Part shown: one piece after another, positions 36,237 to 44,717 of the stretch
Position numbering within the stretch: the first letter of the stretch is position 1
How the letters are laid out: the number at the start of each line of letters is the position of its first letter
Source of the DNA: Nevskiaceae bacterium
GTDB taxonomy: Bacteria > Pseudomonadota > Gammaproteobacteria > Steroidobacterales > Steroidobacteraceae
Assembly: GCA_024234075.1 (NCBI GenBank)
Contig: JACKOV010000002.1
Location: forward strand, 885,001-949,000
Direction of reading: 5' to 3'
Length of the DNA: 64,000 nucleotides
Notes under the pieces: generated by a model
What the model saw: only the letters and a program-made list of their open reading frames with translations
Database searches by the model: none
What the model was told of the DNA's origin: nothing
Program-made: the position numbers and the translations under genes

Positions 36237-36977
36237 ATGCCAATGCGCAAGAATCTGCCTATGGGTATCCCTCACAAGCGCGACTCCTGGTGGCTGCTCA
36301 CGGTTTCGGTCGCACTGGCGATGATGGTTGCTGCCGTGGGTGCCGCGTCGCCCCCGGTTACGGCGGACCGCGCCTCTGCAGGTGGTGCGAAGGCTCGCGC
36401 CGAGCTGCGCGAGGCGCTGCGGGCCACACCGGATGCGCGGCGCGGCCAGGCGCTGTTCGCGCCTTGCGCGGCCTGTCACGGCGCGGATGGTCGTGGGGTC
36501 ACCGACGGTTCGGTGCCGGTGATCGCCGGCCAGCACTACACGGTGATCGTCAAGCAGCTGGTCGACTATCGGCATGAGCAGCGCTGGGACATGCAGATGG
36601 AGCATGCCTCGCGGATGGCAGGGCTCGCCGGCAGCCAGGATCTCGCCGATGTGGCGGCTTTCGCTGCGACCTTGCCGCGCGGCTTCGTCGGCGCGCACGG
36701 TGACGGCACCAGCCTCGCGCGGGGCACGGCGAGCTATTTCGAGCGTTGCGAGCGCTGTCACGGCCCGCTGGGCGAGGGCGATGCCGAGCGCGGCATCCCG
36801 CGCCTCGCCGGCCAACACTACGGTTATCTCTACCGGCAGTTTTTCGATGTGGTCGAGGGCCGTCGCCCGAACATGGACCAGCTGCACGATACGCTGATGC
36901 GCTCGTTCGATCGCGAGCAGATCGTCGGTATCTCCGACTATCTTTCCCGCACCGGGCTGGAACCAGGAATCCGTTGA
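36237..36977 (+). CDS. Di-haem cytochrome c (c4-like)
   Basis: A 246-residue periplasmic protein. A signal peptide (hydrophobic core about 18-36) precedes two cytochrome c domains with CAACH and CERCH haem sites about 90 residues apart. Each is followed by the c4-like PxIAGQHY / PRLAGQHYGYLYRQ segment. Cytochromes c4 donate electrons to terminal oxidases or reductases. Three ATGs (36237, 36243, 36261) are possible starts. It overlaps the ThpR gene by TTGA. Confidence 0.88.
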   Translation: MPMRKNLPMGIPHKRDSWWLLTVSVALAMMVAAVGAASPPVTADRASAGGAKARAELREALRATPDARRGQALFAPCAACHGADGRGVTDGSVPVIAGQHYTVIVKQLVDYRHEQRWDMQMEHASRMAGLAGSQDLADVAAFAATLPRGFVGAHGDGTSLARGTASYFERCERCHGPLGEGDAERGIPRLAGQHYGYLYRQFFDVVEGRRPNMDQLHDTLMRSFDREQIVGISDYLSRTGLEPGIR

Positions 36978-37474
36978 GCGGGCAGCGGCTGTTTTTCGCG
37001 TTCTGGCCCGACGAAACGACACGAGTCGCCGTCGACGCAGCGCGCCAACCTTTGTTTCCGCTGTCGGGTCATCCGGTCGAGGCGGCGAACCTGCATGTCA
37101 CCGTGGCTTTTCTCGGTGACGTCGGCGCGGATCGGCTCGAGCGCTTGAAGACGCTGGCCGGTCCGGTCGCGCCGTTCAGCATCACTTTCGATCGTCTCGA
37201 GCGCTGGCGCAAGCCAGGTGTGCTGGTGGCTACGGCAACCCGGCCTGCAATCCGGGCCATGGCGATCGCTACGGCACTCTGGCAACAGCTCGATCGTCTG
37301 GGCTTTGCACGTGATCCACGGCCGTTCGTGCCGCATGTCACGCTGGCGCGAAAGGTGCAATCGATGCGGCCGGAGCTGCGTTGGACCGCGGTCGGCTGGA
37401 CGGTCGATCGCATCCGGCTGGTCGAATCCAGCCGTGATGCGGCGGGCACCCTCCGTTACCTGCCGATCGCCTGA
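36974..37474 (+). CDS. thpR: RNA 2',3'-cyclic phosphodiesterase (2'-5' RNA ligase family)
   Basis: A 166-residue enzyme of the 2H phosphoesterase superfamily with both HxT motifs: HVTVAFLG (about residue 40) and HVTLARK (about 126). RLFFAFWPDE is the typical family start. It hydrolyses 2',3'-cyclic phosphates on RNA or small nucleotides. The TTG start overlaps the cytochrome stop (TTGA), with AGGA upstream; no better start exists. Confidence 0.87.
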   Translation: MSGQRLFFAFWPDETTRVAVDAARQPLFPLSGHPVEAANLHVTVAFLGDVGADRLERLKTLAGPVAPFSITFDRLERWRKPGVLVATATRPAIRAMAIATALWQQLDRLGFARDPRPFVPHVTLARKVQSMRPELRWTAVGWTVDRIRLVESSRDAAGTLRYLPIA

Positions 37475-37496
37475 TCTGCATCGCCACCGGCCGCCG

Positions 37497-37715
37497 GCGC
37501 TGGACCGGGATGCGCGGGACCGGTCCCGCGATCCATTGCTGTGCGCCGACCCGCTTGGCGATCGTGGTGCGCGCGGCCTCGCGCATCGCTTCGCGCTCGC
37601 TGACCAGACCTGCCACCTGGCCGAGCGGCCAGAGCAGCAGGGTCAGCAACCCGATCACCGCACCCTTGGTCAGCACCGAGTCCGTGGTGAAACGCGGGAA
37701 GCCCAGGTTCGTGTC
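37497..37715 (-). pseudogene. CreD-like N-terminal remnant
   Basis: The minus-strand frame encodes RFTTDSVLTKGAVIGLLTL, then LLWPLGQVAGLVSEREAMRE and AKRVGAQQWIAGPVPRIPVQ. This fits the beginning of the inner-membrane protein CreD (first membrane helix, then the GAQ..GP..P segment). CreD is about 450 residues; here the similarity stops after about 70 residues and runs into the 3' end of thpR. It is probably a truncated leftover. The 359-bp stretch between thpR and the LLM gene holds nothing else. Confidence 0.55.
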
Positions 37716-37833
37716 CTCGCAGAGATCTTGCTGGTAGCGAAGCCAGCCCGCAGCGCGGCATGGTGCGGCTCGGGCAGACGGTCCGGCCGGCGCCACGGCA
37801 TAATGAGGCGCACACAGCGCGGAGGTGATCCCG

Positions 37834-38859
37834 TTGGAATTCGGCATCGTGATGGAGGCCTCGCCCGGTTACACCGCGCCGCTGGCGCGCGAGATCGAGA
37901 CGCTGGGTTTTGACCTACTGCTCTGCCCCGACACGCAGAACCTGGGCCCCGACCCGCTCGGCCAGCTTTCGCTCGCCGCGCAGACGACCACGCGGCTGCG
38001 GCTCGGCACCGGCGTGACCAATCCGTTCACCCGCGATGTCGCCGTGACCGCGACGGCGTTCGCGACCTTGCAGGCCGAATCGAAGGGCCGTGCGGTCTGC
38101 GGCATCGGCCGGGGCGATTCTTCGGCTGCACACATCGGCCGGCGCAATGCCACGACCGCGGAGCTGCGGACGTTCGTCGAGCAGATGCGCGCCTACCAGC
38201 GTGGCGAGACCGTCGATCGCAACGGTACCCCCTCGAAGCTGCGCTGGCTCGATTCGGTCGAGGTCGCGCCGGTGCCGATCGACATCGCCTGCACCGGGCC
38301 GAAGACCATCGAGATGGCGGTTGATGTCGCGGATCGTGTCAGCTTCGCGGTCGGCAGCGCGCCGGAGCGTATCGACTGGGCGCTGGGCGTCGCCCGTGCC
38401 CGCCTGGCTGCGACCGGCCGGCCGCGCGACAGCCTGCGGATCGGTGCCTATGTGAACCTGGTCTGCGATCCGGACGAGCAGCGGGCGATCCAGCTCGGCC
38501 GGATGATCACCGGCATGGTCGCGCATTTCGCCGGCATGAAAGACGCGCCGCTGGATCACCTGCCGCCGCGACTGCGCAGCGTCGCCGAGTACATGCAGCG
38601 CGGCTACGACATGTCGCGGCATGCCCAGGAGTCCGGCGCACACCTGCAGTCCGTGCCCGACGACTTCGTCGAGTGGTTTTCGATCTGCGGGCCGCCGTCG
38701 AAATGCCGCGCCCGTCTCGGCGAGCTCATCGAGCTGGGTCTGGACCATGTGTACCAGCTCGGCGGTTCGCCGGTGCCCCATCCGCATGGGCCACGCCAGC
38801 AGGCCATGGTCCGGCAGGCGGCGCTGTTCGCGACCGAGGTGATGCCCCACTTCCGGTGA
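37834..38859 (+). CDS. LLM-class flavin-dependent oxidoreductase
   Basis: A 341-residue luciferase-like (bacterial luciferase / F420 or FMN) TIM-barrel oxidoreductase: MEFGIVMEASPGY start, LAAQTTTRLRLGTGVTNPFT, CGIGRGDSSAAHIGR, and the C-terminal FSICGPPSKCRARLGELIEL. The ribosome-binding site GGAGGTGAT (37821-37829) fixes the start at the TTG 37834; a GTG at 37825 lies inside that site. The family includes monooxygenases and dehydrogenases acting on small organic or sulfur compounds. It is a single gene, convergent with asd. Confidence 0.87.
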   Translation: MEFGIVMEASPGYTAPLAREIETLGFDLLLCPDTQNLGPDPLGQLSLAAQTTTRLRLGTGVTNPFTRDVAVTATAFATLQAESKGRAVCGIGRGDSSAAHIGRRNATTAELRTFVEQMRAYQRGETVDRNGTPSKLRWLDSVEVAPVPIDIACTGPKTIEMAVDVADRVSFAVGSAPERIDWALGVARARLAATGRPRDSLRIGAYVNLVCDPDEQRAIQLGRMITGMVAHFAGMKDAPLDHLPPRLRSVAEYMQRGYDMSRHAQESGAHLQSVPDDFVEWFSICGPPSKCRARLGELIELGLDHVYQLGGSPVPHPHGPRQQAMVRQAALFATEVMPHFR

Positions 38860-38887
38860 GCGCCTCGGCCGCGGCCGGCGCGCCTCT

Positions 38888-39928
38888 TCAGTGCGGCCTG
38901 GCCTCGCGGGCCGCGAGCAGCTCGGCAATCTGCACCGCGTTCAGCGCCGCGCCCTTGCGCAGGTTGTCGTTCGAGATGAACAACGCCAGGCCGTGCGGCA
39001 CCGTGGGGTCGCGACGGATGCGACCCACGTAGCTCGGGTCGCGGCCGGCAGCGGCCAGCGGCGTCGGGACGTCCACCAGTTCGACGCCTGGGGCATTGCG
39101 CAGCAGCTCCGTGGCCCGCGCGACGCTGATCGGCCGCGCGAACTCGGCGTTGATCGACAGCGAGTGGCCGGTGTAGACCGGCACGCGCACGCAGGTGCCA
39201 GCCACCTTCAGATCGGGAATCTCGAGGATCTTGCGGCTCTCGTTGCAGAGCTTCAACTCCTCATCGGTCCAGCCTTCCCCGCCGGAGTACGCGCCGGCAT
39301 AGGGCAGGACGTTGAACGCGATCGGCGCCGTGAACTTGCGCGGCGCCGGGAACTCGAGTGCGTTGCCTCGCGCCGCCAGGCTGGCCGAGCGCGCCGCGGT
39401 GGCGACGACCTGGGTTTCCAGGTCCGTTACACCGGCCACGCCGCCGCCGGAGACGGCCTGATAGGTCGAGGCGATCAGCCGGGTCAGCCCCGCTTCACGA
39501 TGCAGGGGCTTGAGTACCGGCATCGCGGCCATGGTGGTGCAGTTCGGATTGGCGACGATGCCCTTGGGAATCGCGTCGAGCGCGTGTGGATTGACCTCGC
39601 TGACGACCAGCGGCACCTGCGGGTCCATGCGCCAGGCCGAGGAATTGTCGACCACGATCGCGCCGGCGGCGGCGACCTTCGGGGCGAGCTCGCGCGAGGT
39701 CGAGCCACCGGCGGAGAACAGCACGATGTCGAGACCGGTGTAGTCGGCCGTGGCCGCATCCTCGACCTTGATCGCCGCATTGCGCCAGGGCAGGGCCGTG
39801 CCGGCCGAACGCGCCGAGGCGAAATAGCGGACGGTGCCGGCCTGGAAACCGCGCTGCTCCAGGATCTCCCTCATCGCCGTGCCGACCAGGCCTGTGGCAC
39901 CGACGATTCCGATACTGACGTTTCTCAT
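38888..39928 (-). CDS. asd: Aspartate-semialdehyde dehydrogenase
   Basis: A 346-residue enzyme that reduces aspartyl phosphate to aspartate semialdehyde for lysine, threonine, methionine and diaminopimelate synthesis. N-terminal NADP motif GIVGATGLVG, active-site Cys130 in NPNCTT, the substrate segment YTGHSLSINAEF and the late DPSYVGRIRRDP region are all present; length is normal. The upstream region contains a minus-strand terminator hairpin and a short Lys-containing frame, so attenuation is possible. Confidence 0.95.
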   Translation of the reverse strand: MRNVSIGIVGATGLVGTAMREILEQRGFQAGTVRYFASARSAGTALPWRNAAIKVEDAATADYTGLDIVLFSAGGSTSRELAPKVAAAGAIVVDNSSAWRMDPQVPLVVSEVNPHALDAIPKGIVANPNCTTMAAMPVLKPLHREAGLTRLIASTYQAVSGGGVAGVTDLETQVVATAARSASLAARGNALEFPAPRKFTAPIAFNVLPYAGAYSGGEGWTDEELKLCNESRKILEIPDLKVAGTCVRVPVYTGHSLSINAEFARPISVARATELLRNAPGVELVDVPTPLAAAGRDPSYVGRIRRDPTVPHGLALFISNDNLRKGAALNAVQIAELLAAREARPH

Positions 39929-40010
39929 GCTGAAAGTTCCCTATGTATCTGCCAATTCAACGATTGATGGGTGGCCCTTTCGGTGAGTCGGCGGGCTGCT
40001 GCACCGGCAG

Positions 40011-40048
40011 CAAACAAAAGGCCCCGACCGACGTTGCCGGTGGGGCCC
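40011..40048 (-). terminator. Intrinsic terminator or attenuator upstream of asd
   Basis: On the minus strand GGGGCC pairs with GGCCCC (40042-40047 with 40020-40025), and further CCG/CGG pairs lie inside. The stem is followed by TTTTGTTTG (40019-40011), a good Rho-independent terminator. It lies about 80 bp before the asd start and reads toward it, so it must be overcome, bypassed by a downstream promoter, or used as an attenuator. Confidence 0.7.
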
Positions 40049-40076
40049 TGGGGGTACTGCTGTGGAGACGCGAGGA

Positions 40077-40154
40077 CTACGACGCAGGACGACCCGAGGT
40101 GGCCCACCGGCCTGCCTTGGGCTTCGACTTCGGCGCTTTGATCGTGAGCGTCAT
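40077..40154 (-). CDS. Possible 25-residue leader peptide upstream of asd
   Basis: A short frame MTLTIKAPKSKPKAGR and onward, ending just before the terminator hairpin. It has four Lys codons and two Thr codons in the first 13. Placed before a terminator and the asd gene, it could be an attenuation leader sensing lysine or threonine. Against it: no strong ribosome-binding site, and no run of consecutive regulatory codons. The 357-bp space between asd and the exported methyltransferase contains no other candidate gene. Confidence 0.3.
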   Translation of the reverse strand: MTLTIKAPKSKPKAGRWATSGRPAS

Positions 40155-40285
40155 CGGGGAGGGACTCTACCGGCAGCGCCGTTGCGGCGCAATGTGGGCC
40201 AGCGGACCCAGTGCACGGCGGGGTGAGCCGCGGGCGTGCCACATCAGGCTAGAATCGGGGGTTCCAATCCGAGGAGGTTCATTAC

Positions 40286-41101
40286 ATGCGCAAAACCCTG
40301 ATCGCCACCTGTCTGGCGCTCGCCCTGCCGCTCGTGTCCACGGCCCAGGCGGACACCTCACCGGATCCGGCGCTGGTTGCCGCGGTGGCGAACCCGGCCC
40401 GCAGCGCACAGTTCTCCGCCCGCGATGCGGCGCGCAAGCCGGTCGAGGTGCTGAGTTTCGCCGGTCTCAAGCCGGACCTGACGGTCGTCGAGATCGGACC
40501 GGGCGCAGGCTACTGGACGGAAGTGCTGGCGCCCTATCTTGCCAAGCAGGGCACTTTCTACACGGCGATCACGCCGCGTGCCGCGAGCGAGCGGGCCGCG
40601 ACCGCGGCCGACAACTGGGCCAAGAAGCTCGAGTCGAACGAAGCGACCTGGGGCAAGGTCCGGATCAGCGATTTCGGCAAGGGCGTGTCCAGCGTGGCGC
40701 CGGCCGGTACGGCCGACGTCGTGCTGACCTTCCGCAACGTCCACAACTGGATGGCCGCCGGCTTCGCCGAGGAAGCGTTCAAGGCGTTCTACAACGCGTT
40801 GAAGCCGGGCGGCGTGCTGGTCGTCGAGGAGCATCGTGCGCTGACCGACAAGCCGCAGGATCCGAAAGCGTCGAACGGTTATGTGCGCGAGGACTACACC
40901 AAGGATCTGGCGAAGCAGGCCGGTTTCGAGTTCGTCGGATCGTCCGAGATCCTCGCCAATCCGAAGGACACCAAGAACTGGGAGAAGGGTGTCTGGACGC
41001 TGCCGCCGACGTTGATGCTCGGCGAGCAGGATCGCGAGAAGTACCTCGCGATTGGCGAAGCGGACAACTTCCTGCTGAAGTTCCGCAAGCCCAAGAACTG
41101 A
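40286..41101 (+). CDS. Exported class I methyltransferase-like protein
   Basis: A 271-residue protein beginning with a clear signal peptide (1-22, MRKTLIATCLALALPLVSTA then QADTSPD), followed by a class I methyltransferase fold: motif I VVEIGPGAGYWTE, ADVVLTFRNVHNW, LKPGGVLVVEEHR. It belongs to the COG4798-type predicted methyltransferases. AGGAGG precedes the ATG. The puzzle is cofactor supply: SAM is not expected in the periplasm, so it may be active before export, bind another ligand, or not be a methyltransferase. It is a single gene. Confidence 0.85.
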   Translation: MRKTLIATCLALALPLVSTAQADTSPDPALVAAVANPARSAQFSARDAARKPVEVLSFAGLKPDLTVVEIGPGAGYWTEVLAPYLAKQGTFYTAITPRAASERAATAADNWAKKLESNEATWGKVRISDFGKGVSSVAPAGTADVVLTFRNVHNWMAAGFAEEAFKAFYNALKPGGVLVVEEHRALTDKPQDPKASNGYVREDYTKDLAKQAGFEFVGSSEILANPKDTKNWEKGVWTLPPTLMLGEQDREKYLAIGEADNFLLKFRKPKN

Positions 41102-41121
41102 GCGGCGAGCCGTTCGATTTG

Positions 41122-41163
41122 CGACGACGGGCCGGGTGGCGAGAGTTGCCCGGCCCGTCGTCG
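41122..41163. terminator. Bidirectional stem-loop between convergent genes
   Basis: CGACGACGGGCCGGG (41122-41136) and CCCGGCCCGTCGTCG (41149-41163) form a perfect 15-bp stem with a 12-base loop. It exactly fills the gap between the exported methyltransferase gene and the convergent membrane-protein gene. No T tract is present, but the position argues for termination from both sides. Confidence 0.65.
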
Positions 41164-41164
41164 T

Positions 41165-41833
41165 TCAGAACGGTTTCAGCGCGCCGAGCGCGCCGATCGT
41201 GAACAGGATGGTCCAGAGGATCACCAGCACCCAGGTGGCGCGGATCATCGCACTGCGGAAGAGCGCGTTCTCGCCGGGCCCGGCGCGATCGGCGGCGATC
41301 GCCGGCAGGGCCTGCTGGTAGGCCAGGCGGATGTAGTGGCGCACGCCCAGGCCGCAGGCGATCGCCGGGGCGACCAGTAAGACCTTCAGCGCGAGCCACT
41401 TCGACGGGAATGGCCAGCCGGTGGCGAGGGAGACGAGACCGGACAGGCCGAAAGCGGCGATCAGCACATAGCGCACACCCCAGTCCCACGCCGCGAGCCG
41501 GCGTCCGGTCGGCGACTTGCGCTGCAGGTGCGTGGCCCACATCAGCCAGAACCAGGCGATCGACAGCACCCAGACCAGTACCAGCCAGCCGCCGGTCAAC
41601 GGCGAGAGGCCCATCCACGCCGCCAGCGACAAGCCGAGCGGCACCGACATGATCATGGCGTTGCGGACGTGCTGATCGACGTCGAGCACGAAATCCCAGA
41701 GTTTCATGCGCTCGGCACCGGGCAGCGAGTCGGCGCGGGTGACGTAATGCGTCAGCGCGTTGATGACCAGCTCGCTGCCGAGCCAGTAGCCCATGACGAG
41801 TACATGCGCCCAGTGCACCAGAGAGTAGGCCAT
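41165..41833 (-). CDS. Integral membrane protein of unknown function (paralogue 1)
   Basis: A 222-residue protein with about five to six membrane helices, beginning MAYSLVHWAHVLVMGYWLGS. It has conserved-looking His residues near the membrane face (VHWAHV, DQHVRN, RHYIRL), a pattern reminiscent of CopD-like or haem-binding membrane proteins. It ends in LWTILFTIGALGALKPF. It is encoded 10 bp behind a second protein of the same size and plan, so the two probably form a heteromer. No activity can be inferred. Confidence 0.75.
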   Translation of the reverse strand: MAYSLVHWAHVLVMGYWLGSELVINALTHYVTRADSLPGAERMKLWDFVLDVDQHVRNAMIMSVPLGLSLAAWMGLSPLTGGWLVLVWVLSIAWFWLMWATHLQRKSPTGRRLAAWDWGVRYVLIAAFGLSGLVSLATGWPFPSKWLALKVLLVAPAIACGLGVRHYIRLAYQQALPAIAADRAGPGENALFRSAMIRATWVLVILWTILFTIGALGALKPF

Positions 41834-41843
41834 GAAACCTCGA

Positions 41844-42518
41844 TCACGAAGGTTGGTTGATGCCGAGCCAGGCCATGGCGACGATCAGCGCCCAGAACAG
41901 CCAGGCGACGCGCCGACCGCGTTTGATGCTGGCGGAGAACAGTGCGGCCGTTGCGCCGGCGTCTTCGCCGTCGCGCATGCGCTGGAAGCCGAGCCGCCAG
42001 GAGCGGATCACTGTGCGCAGCCAGAGGCCGACGCCGAGCAGGGTCGCGTAGATCAGCAGCTTGGCGGCGATCCAGGGCTCGCGCACCGGCGCGCCCTGCA
42101 GCAGCGACAGCACCGCGACACTGCCCAGCACGATGATCAGCAGCACGCGAAAGCCGATGTCCCAGCGTACGAAACGGTCGGCGAACGGTGTGCCGCGGCG
42201 CAGGAACAGCACCCAGACCAGCACCAGCCAGGCGAGGCCGATGAGCCAGGTCACGGCCACGGCGGTCGACGAGAGCGGCAGGGAGCCGCGGATCGCGGCG
42301 AGGTGCAGGCCGACCACCGGCAGCAGCACGATCGCGGTGCGCGGCAGGACGTCGATCCGCATCAGCGCGTCGAGAAAACGCAGCCGTTCCGGCACCGGCA
42401 AGTCGGGGCGGGCGATGAAGCGCGAGCAGATGTACACGCCCCAGTCGCCGCCCAGCCAGTAGGCGAACAGCACCACATGTAGGGTGACCAGGGTGAGGTA
42501 CAGATCAGGATCCAGCAT
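41844..42518 (-). CDS. Integral membrane protein of unknown function (paralogue 2)
   Basis: A 224-residue protein with the same layout as the neighbour: LTLVTLHVVLFAYWLGGDWG matches the start of paralogue 1 (His followed by YWLG and an acidic residue), then five or so helices with arginine-rich loops. The start is set at the ATG 42518 after a GGCGGGAC stretch; the frame is open further upstream but loses homology. It is the first gene of the pair. Confidence 0.75.
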   Translation of the reverse strand: MLDPDLYLTLVTLHVVLFAYWLGGDWGVYICSRFIARPDLPVPERLRFLDALMRIDVLPRTAIVLLPVVGLHLAAIRGSLPLSSTAVAVTWLIGLAWLVLVWVLFLRRGTPFADRFVRWDIGFRVLLIIVLGSVAVLSLLQGAPVREPWIAAKLLIYATLLGVGLWLRTVIRSWRLGFQRMRDGEDAGATAALFSASIKRGRRVAWLFWALIVAMAWLGINQPS

Positions 42519-42786
42519 GCGTCCCGCCTTGATGGCAACCGGCCGGTAGGTCGAACGGGCGTCAAGGCAAGACCGGGCAGGTCCCCCGACGGCTGGGTGC
42601 AAAATGCCATGTTCTCCGGGCAGAATGGAACACCTCGGCCCGGATGGCCGGAGTGCGGCGACAGCCCGTGCCGGGTACCAGAGAGCCGACGCTAGGCGAT
42701 GATCGTGGTTCCTACCCGCGCCGATCGACATCGCGCCGGAGCACGATTTTGCGGCCGAACAGGACCCGTACTCGGGAGATGCCAGA

Positions 42787-43638
42787 ATGAGTACCGCAAC
42801 TCAGGGTGCTGGCAGCGCACGTCAGGCGGTGCGCCGTGGCTACGTCGATGGGCGCTTTGGCCAGATCCATTACCGGATCGCGCAGCCGCCGGCTGCCGCA
42901 CAGCGCCCGGGCCGTCGCCCGCTGCTCTGCCTGCACATGAGCCCATATTCCGGGCGGATCTATCAGGCCTTCCTGGCCGCGATGGGCGTCGATCGCATCG
43001 CGATCGCGCCGGACACGCCCGGCTTCGGCGAATCGGATGCTCCGCCGGCACCGCCGAGCATCGAAGACTATGCCGCAGCCATGGGTGGCCTGATCGATGC
43101 ACTCGGGCTCGGCGAAGTCGATCTCATGGGCTATCACACCGGTTCCGAAACCTGCGTGGCGCTCGCGCTGGCTCGGCCGCAGCAGGTGCGCCACGTGGTG
43201 ATGGTCTCCGCGCCGATCTTCACTGCAGCAGAATGCCGCGAACTGCGCGCGACCTACGGGCCGATGCAGCTCGATCGCGAGGGTGGGCATTTGCTGCGCA
43301 AGTGGCAGAGCCAGCTGTACTGGTCGATGCCCGGCAGGACACTCGCGGCGGCTGCGGAGCAGTTTCCCGATGCGCTGCGCAATCCGCAGGTTTCATGGTG
43401 GGGTCACCACGCGGCGTTCGCTTACGACCTCGCCGGTGAGCTGCCGAAAGTGGCCCAGCCGCTGCTGATCCTGAATCCCGACGACGATCTGCATGCACAT
43501 ACCCAGCGCGCGGCGGGGCTGCTGCAGAACGGCCGGATCCAGCATCTGCCGGGTTGGGGGCACGGCTTTCTGGATCTGCATACCGATGCGGCGCGCGCGA
43601 TCGTCGCGGGTTTCCTCGATGATGGCGAGGCGCGCTGA
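42787..43638 (+). CDS. Alpha/beta hydrolase with GYHTG elbow
   Basis: A 283-residue cytosolic alpha/beta hydrolase. It has CLHMSPYSGRIY (oxyanion-hole region), PDTPGFGESDAP, and the elbow GYHTG (115-119) with His117 at the nucleophile position. It also has the acid region LILNPDDDLHAHT and the C-terminal His in LPGWGHGFLDLH. Apart from the missing Ser the catalytic acid and His are in place. GGGAG lies before the ATG. It is followed by a VOC gene after 59 bp, so it may process the same compound. I know no characterised member with this elbow. Confidence 0.85.
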   Translation: MSTATQGAGSARQAVRRGYVDGRFGQIHYRIAQPPAAAQRPGRRPLLCLHMSPYSGRIYQAFLAAMGVDRIAIAPDTPGFGESDAPPAPPSIEDYAAAMGGLIDALGLGEVDLMGYHTGSETCVALALARPQQVRHVVMVSAPIFTAAECRELRATYGPMQLDREGGHLLRKWQSQLYWSMPGRTLAAAAEQFPDALRNPQVSWWGHHAAFAYDLAGELPKVAQPLLILNPDDDLHAHTQRAAGLLQNGRIQHLPGWGHGFLDLHTDAARAIVAGFLDDGEAR

Positions 43639-43697
43639 ATCGGACAGGGGCGCTACCGTGGGCGCGCTACCATGCCGTGTGCAACAGGAGTCCAGCG

Positions 43698-44636
43698 ATG
43701 AGCCGCATATCCGAAATTGCCTTCGCCACCTTGGGTGTGCGCGACCTGCGTACCACGACCACGTTCTATCGCGACGTCTTCGACTATGAGCAGCTGGCTT
43801 CGGGTGCGGTCGACCCGGAGCTTGCTGCGCTCTGGCAAGTGCCGAGCGGCACGACCGCACGCTATGCGGTGCTCGGCCGCCGTGGTGCGCCGCGAGGGCG
43901 TCTCCGTCTGCTCGCCTGCGAGCCGCCGGGCGAGCATGCCTGGGGCAGCTACGAGCGCTATTTCGACTATGGGCACTACGCCATCAACATCCGCGTGCCC
44001 GATATCCGCAGCCACTGGACACGGATCATCGGCGGCGGCGCCAAGCCGAAATCCGGCCCGACGCATTGGGTGGTCGAGGCGGGCATGGAGGCCTGGGACT
44101 CGTTGAGCTGGGATCCCGACGGCACACTGCTCGATTCGTACACGGTCACCGGCCGGCCAGACGTGTTCCAGGATCTGCAGGGTCATGCCAGCGAGCTCGA
44201 GACCGTCGCGATCCATGTCGGGGACGCTGACCGCGCCAAGCGCTTCTACGTCGCGCTCGGCTACTCAACGTTCTTCGACCGGCGCATCGACGACCTCGGC
44301 GCGTTCTTCCACTTGCCCGATGGCGTCGTGCTGCGCGACGTCAATCTCTACAAGCCCGAGTGCTCGGGCATTGGCCGCATCGAGATCGTTCAGTACGAGG
44401 GGTTGCTGGGCAATCCGGTCGGTCCGCTGGCGCGCCCGCCGCGGCGCGGCATTCTGTCGATCAGTTTCGAGTGTGAACATCTCGAATCCGCAGCGGCGAT
44501 CGTTTGCGAGCATGGTGGCAGCGTTGCAGGGGCTCCGGTCGAAGTGGATCTGCCGGCCGTTGGGGCGGTGCGTGCGCTGAGTGCGACGGCGCCGGATGGG
44601 GAAGTGCTGGAGTTCTATGAACGCGGGCCGCGCTAA
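43698..44636 (+). CDS. Two-domain VOC protein
   Basis: A 312-residue protein with two VOC units: the first from SRISEIAFATLGVRDLRTTT to about 150 (WDSLSWDPDGTLLDSYT), the second from LETVAIHVGDADRAKRFYVA to the end (DGEVLEFYERGPR). The last motif, with Glu preceding the final strand, is the usual metal-ligand position. The ATG at 43698 has AGGAG upstream; an in-frame GTG at 43677 is less likely. It lies behind the GYHTG hydrolase gene and may be a dioxygenase, lyase or isomerase of the same pathway. Confidence 0.82.
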   Translation: MSRISEIAFATLGVRDLRTTTTFYRDVFDYEQLASGAVDPELAALWQVPSGTTARYAVLGRRGAPRGRLRLLACEPPGEHAWGSYERYFDYGHYAINIRVPDIRSHWTRIIGGGAKPKSGPTHWVVEAGMEAWDSLSWDPDGTLLDSYTVTGRPDVFQDLQGHASELETVAIHVGDADRAKRFYVALGYSTFFDRRIDDLGAFFHLPDGVVLRDVNLYKPECSGIGRIEIVQYEGLLGNPVGPLARPPRRGILSISFECEHLESAAAIVCEHGGSVAGAPVEVDLPAVGAVRALSATAPDGEVLEFYERGPR

Positions 44637-44717
44637 TATTCCACTTCAGGTGGCAGCACTGATCCGCAACAACTGCATTGGAGCGCATCGCGCCCGATCA
44701 ATCCAGAGGGGTTTGCA

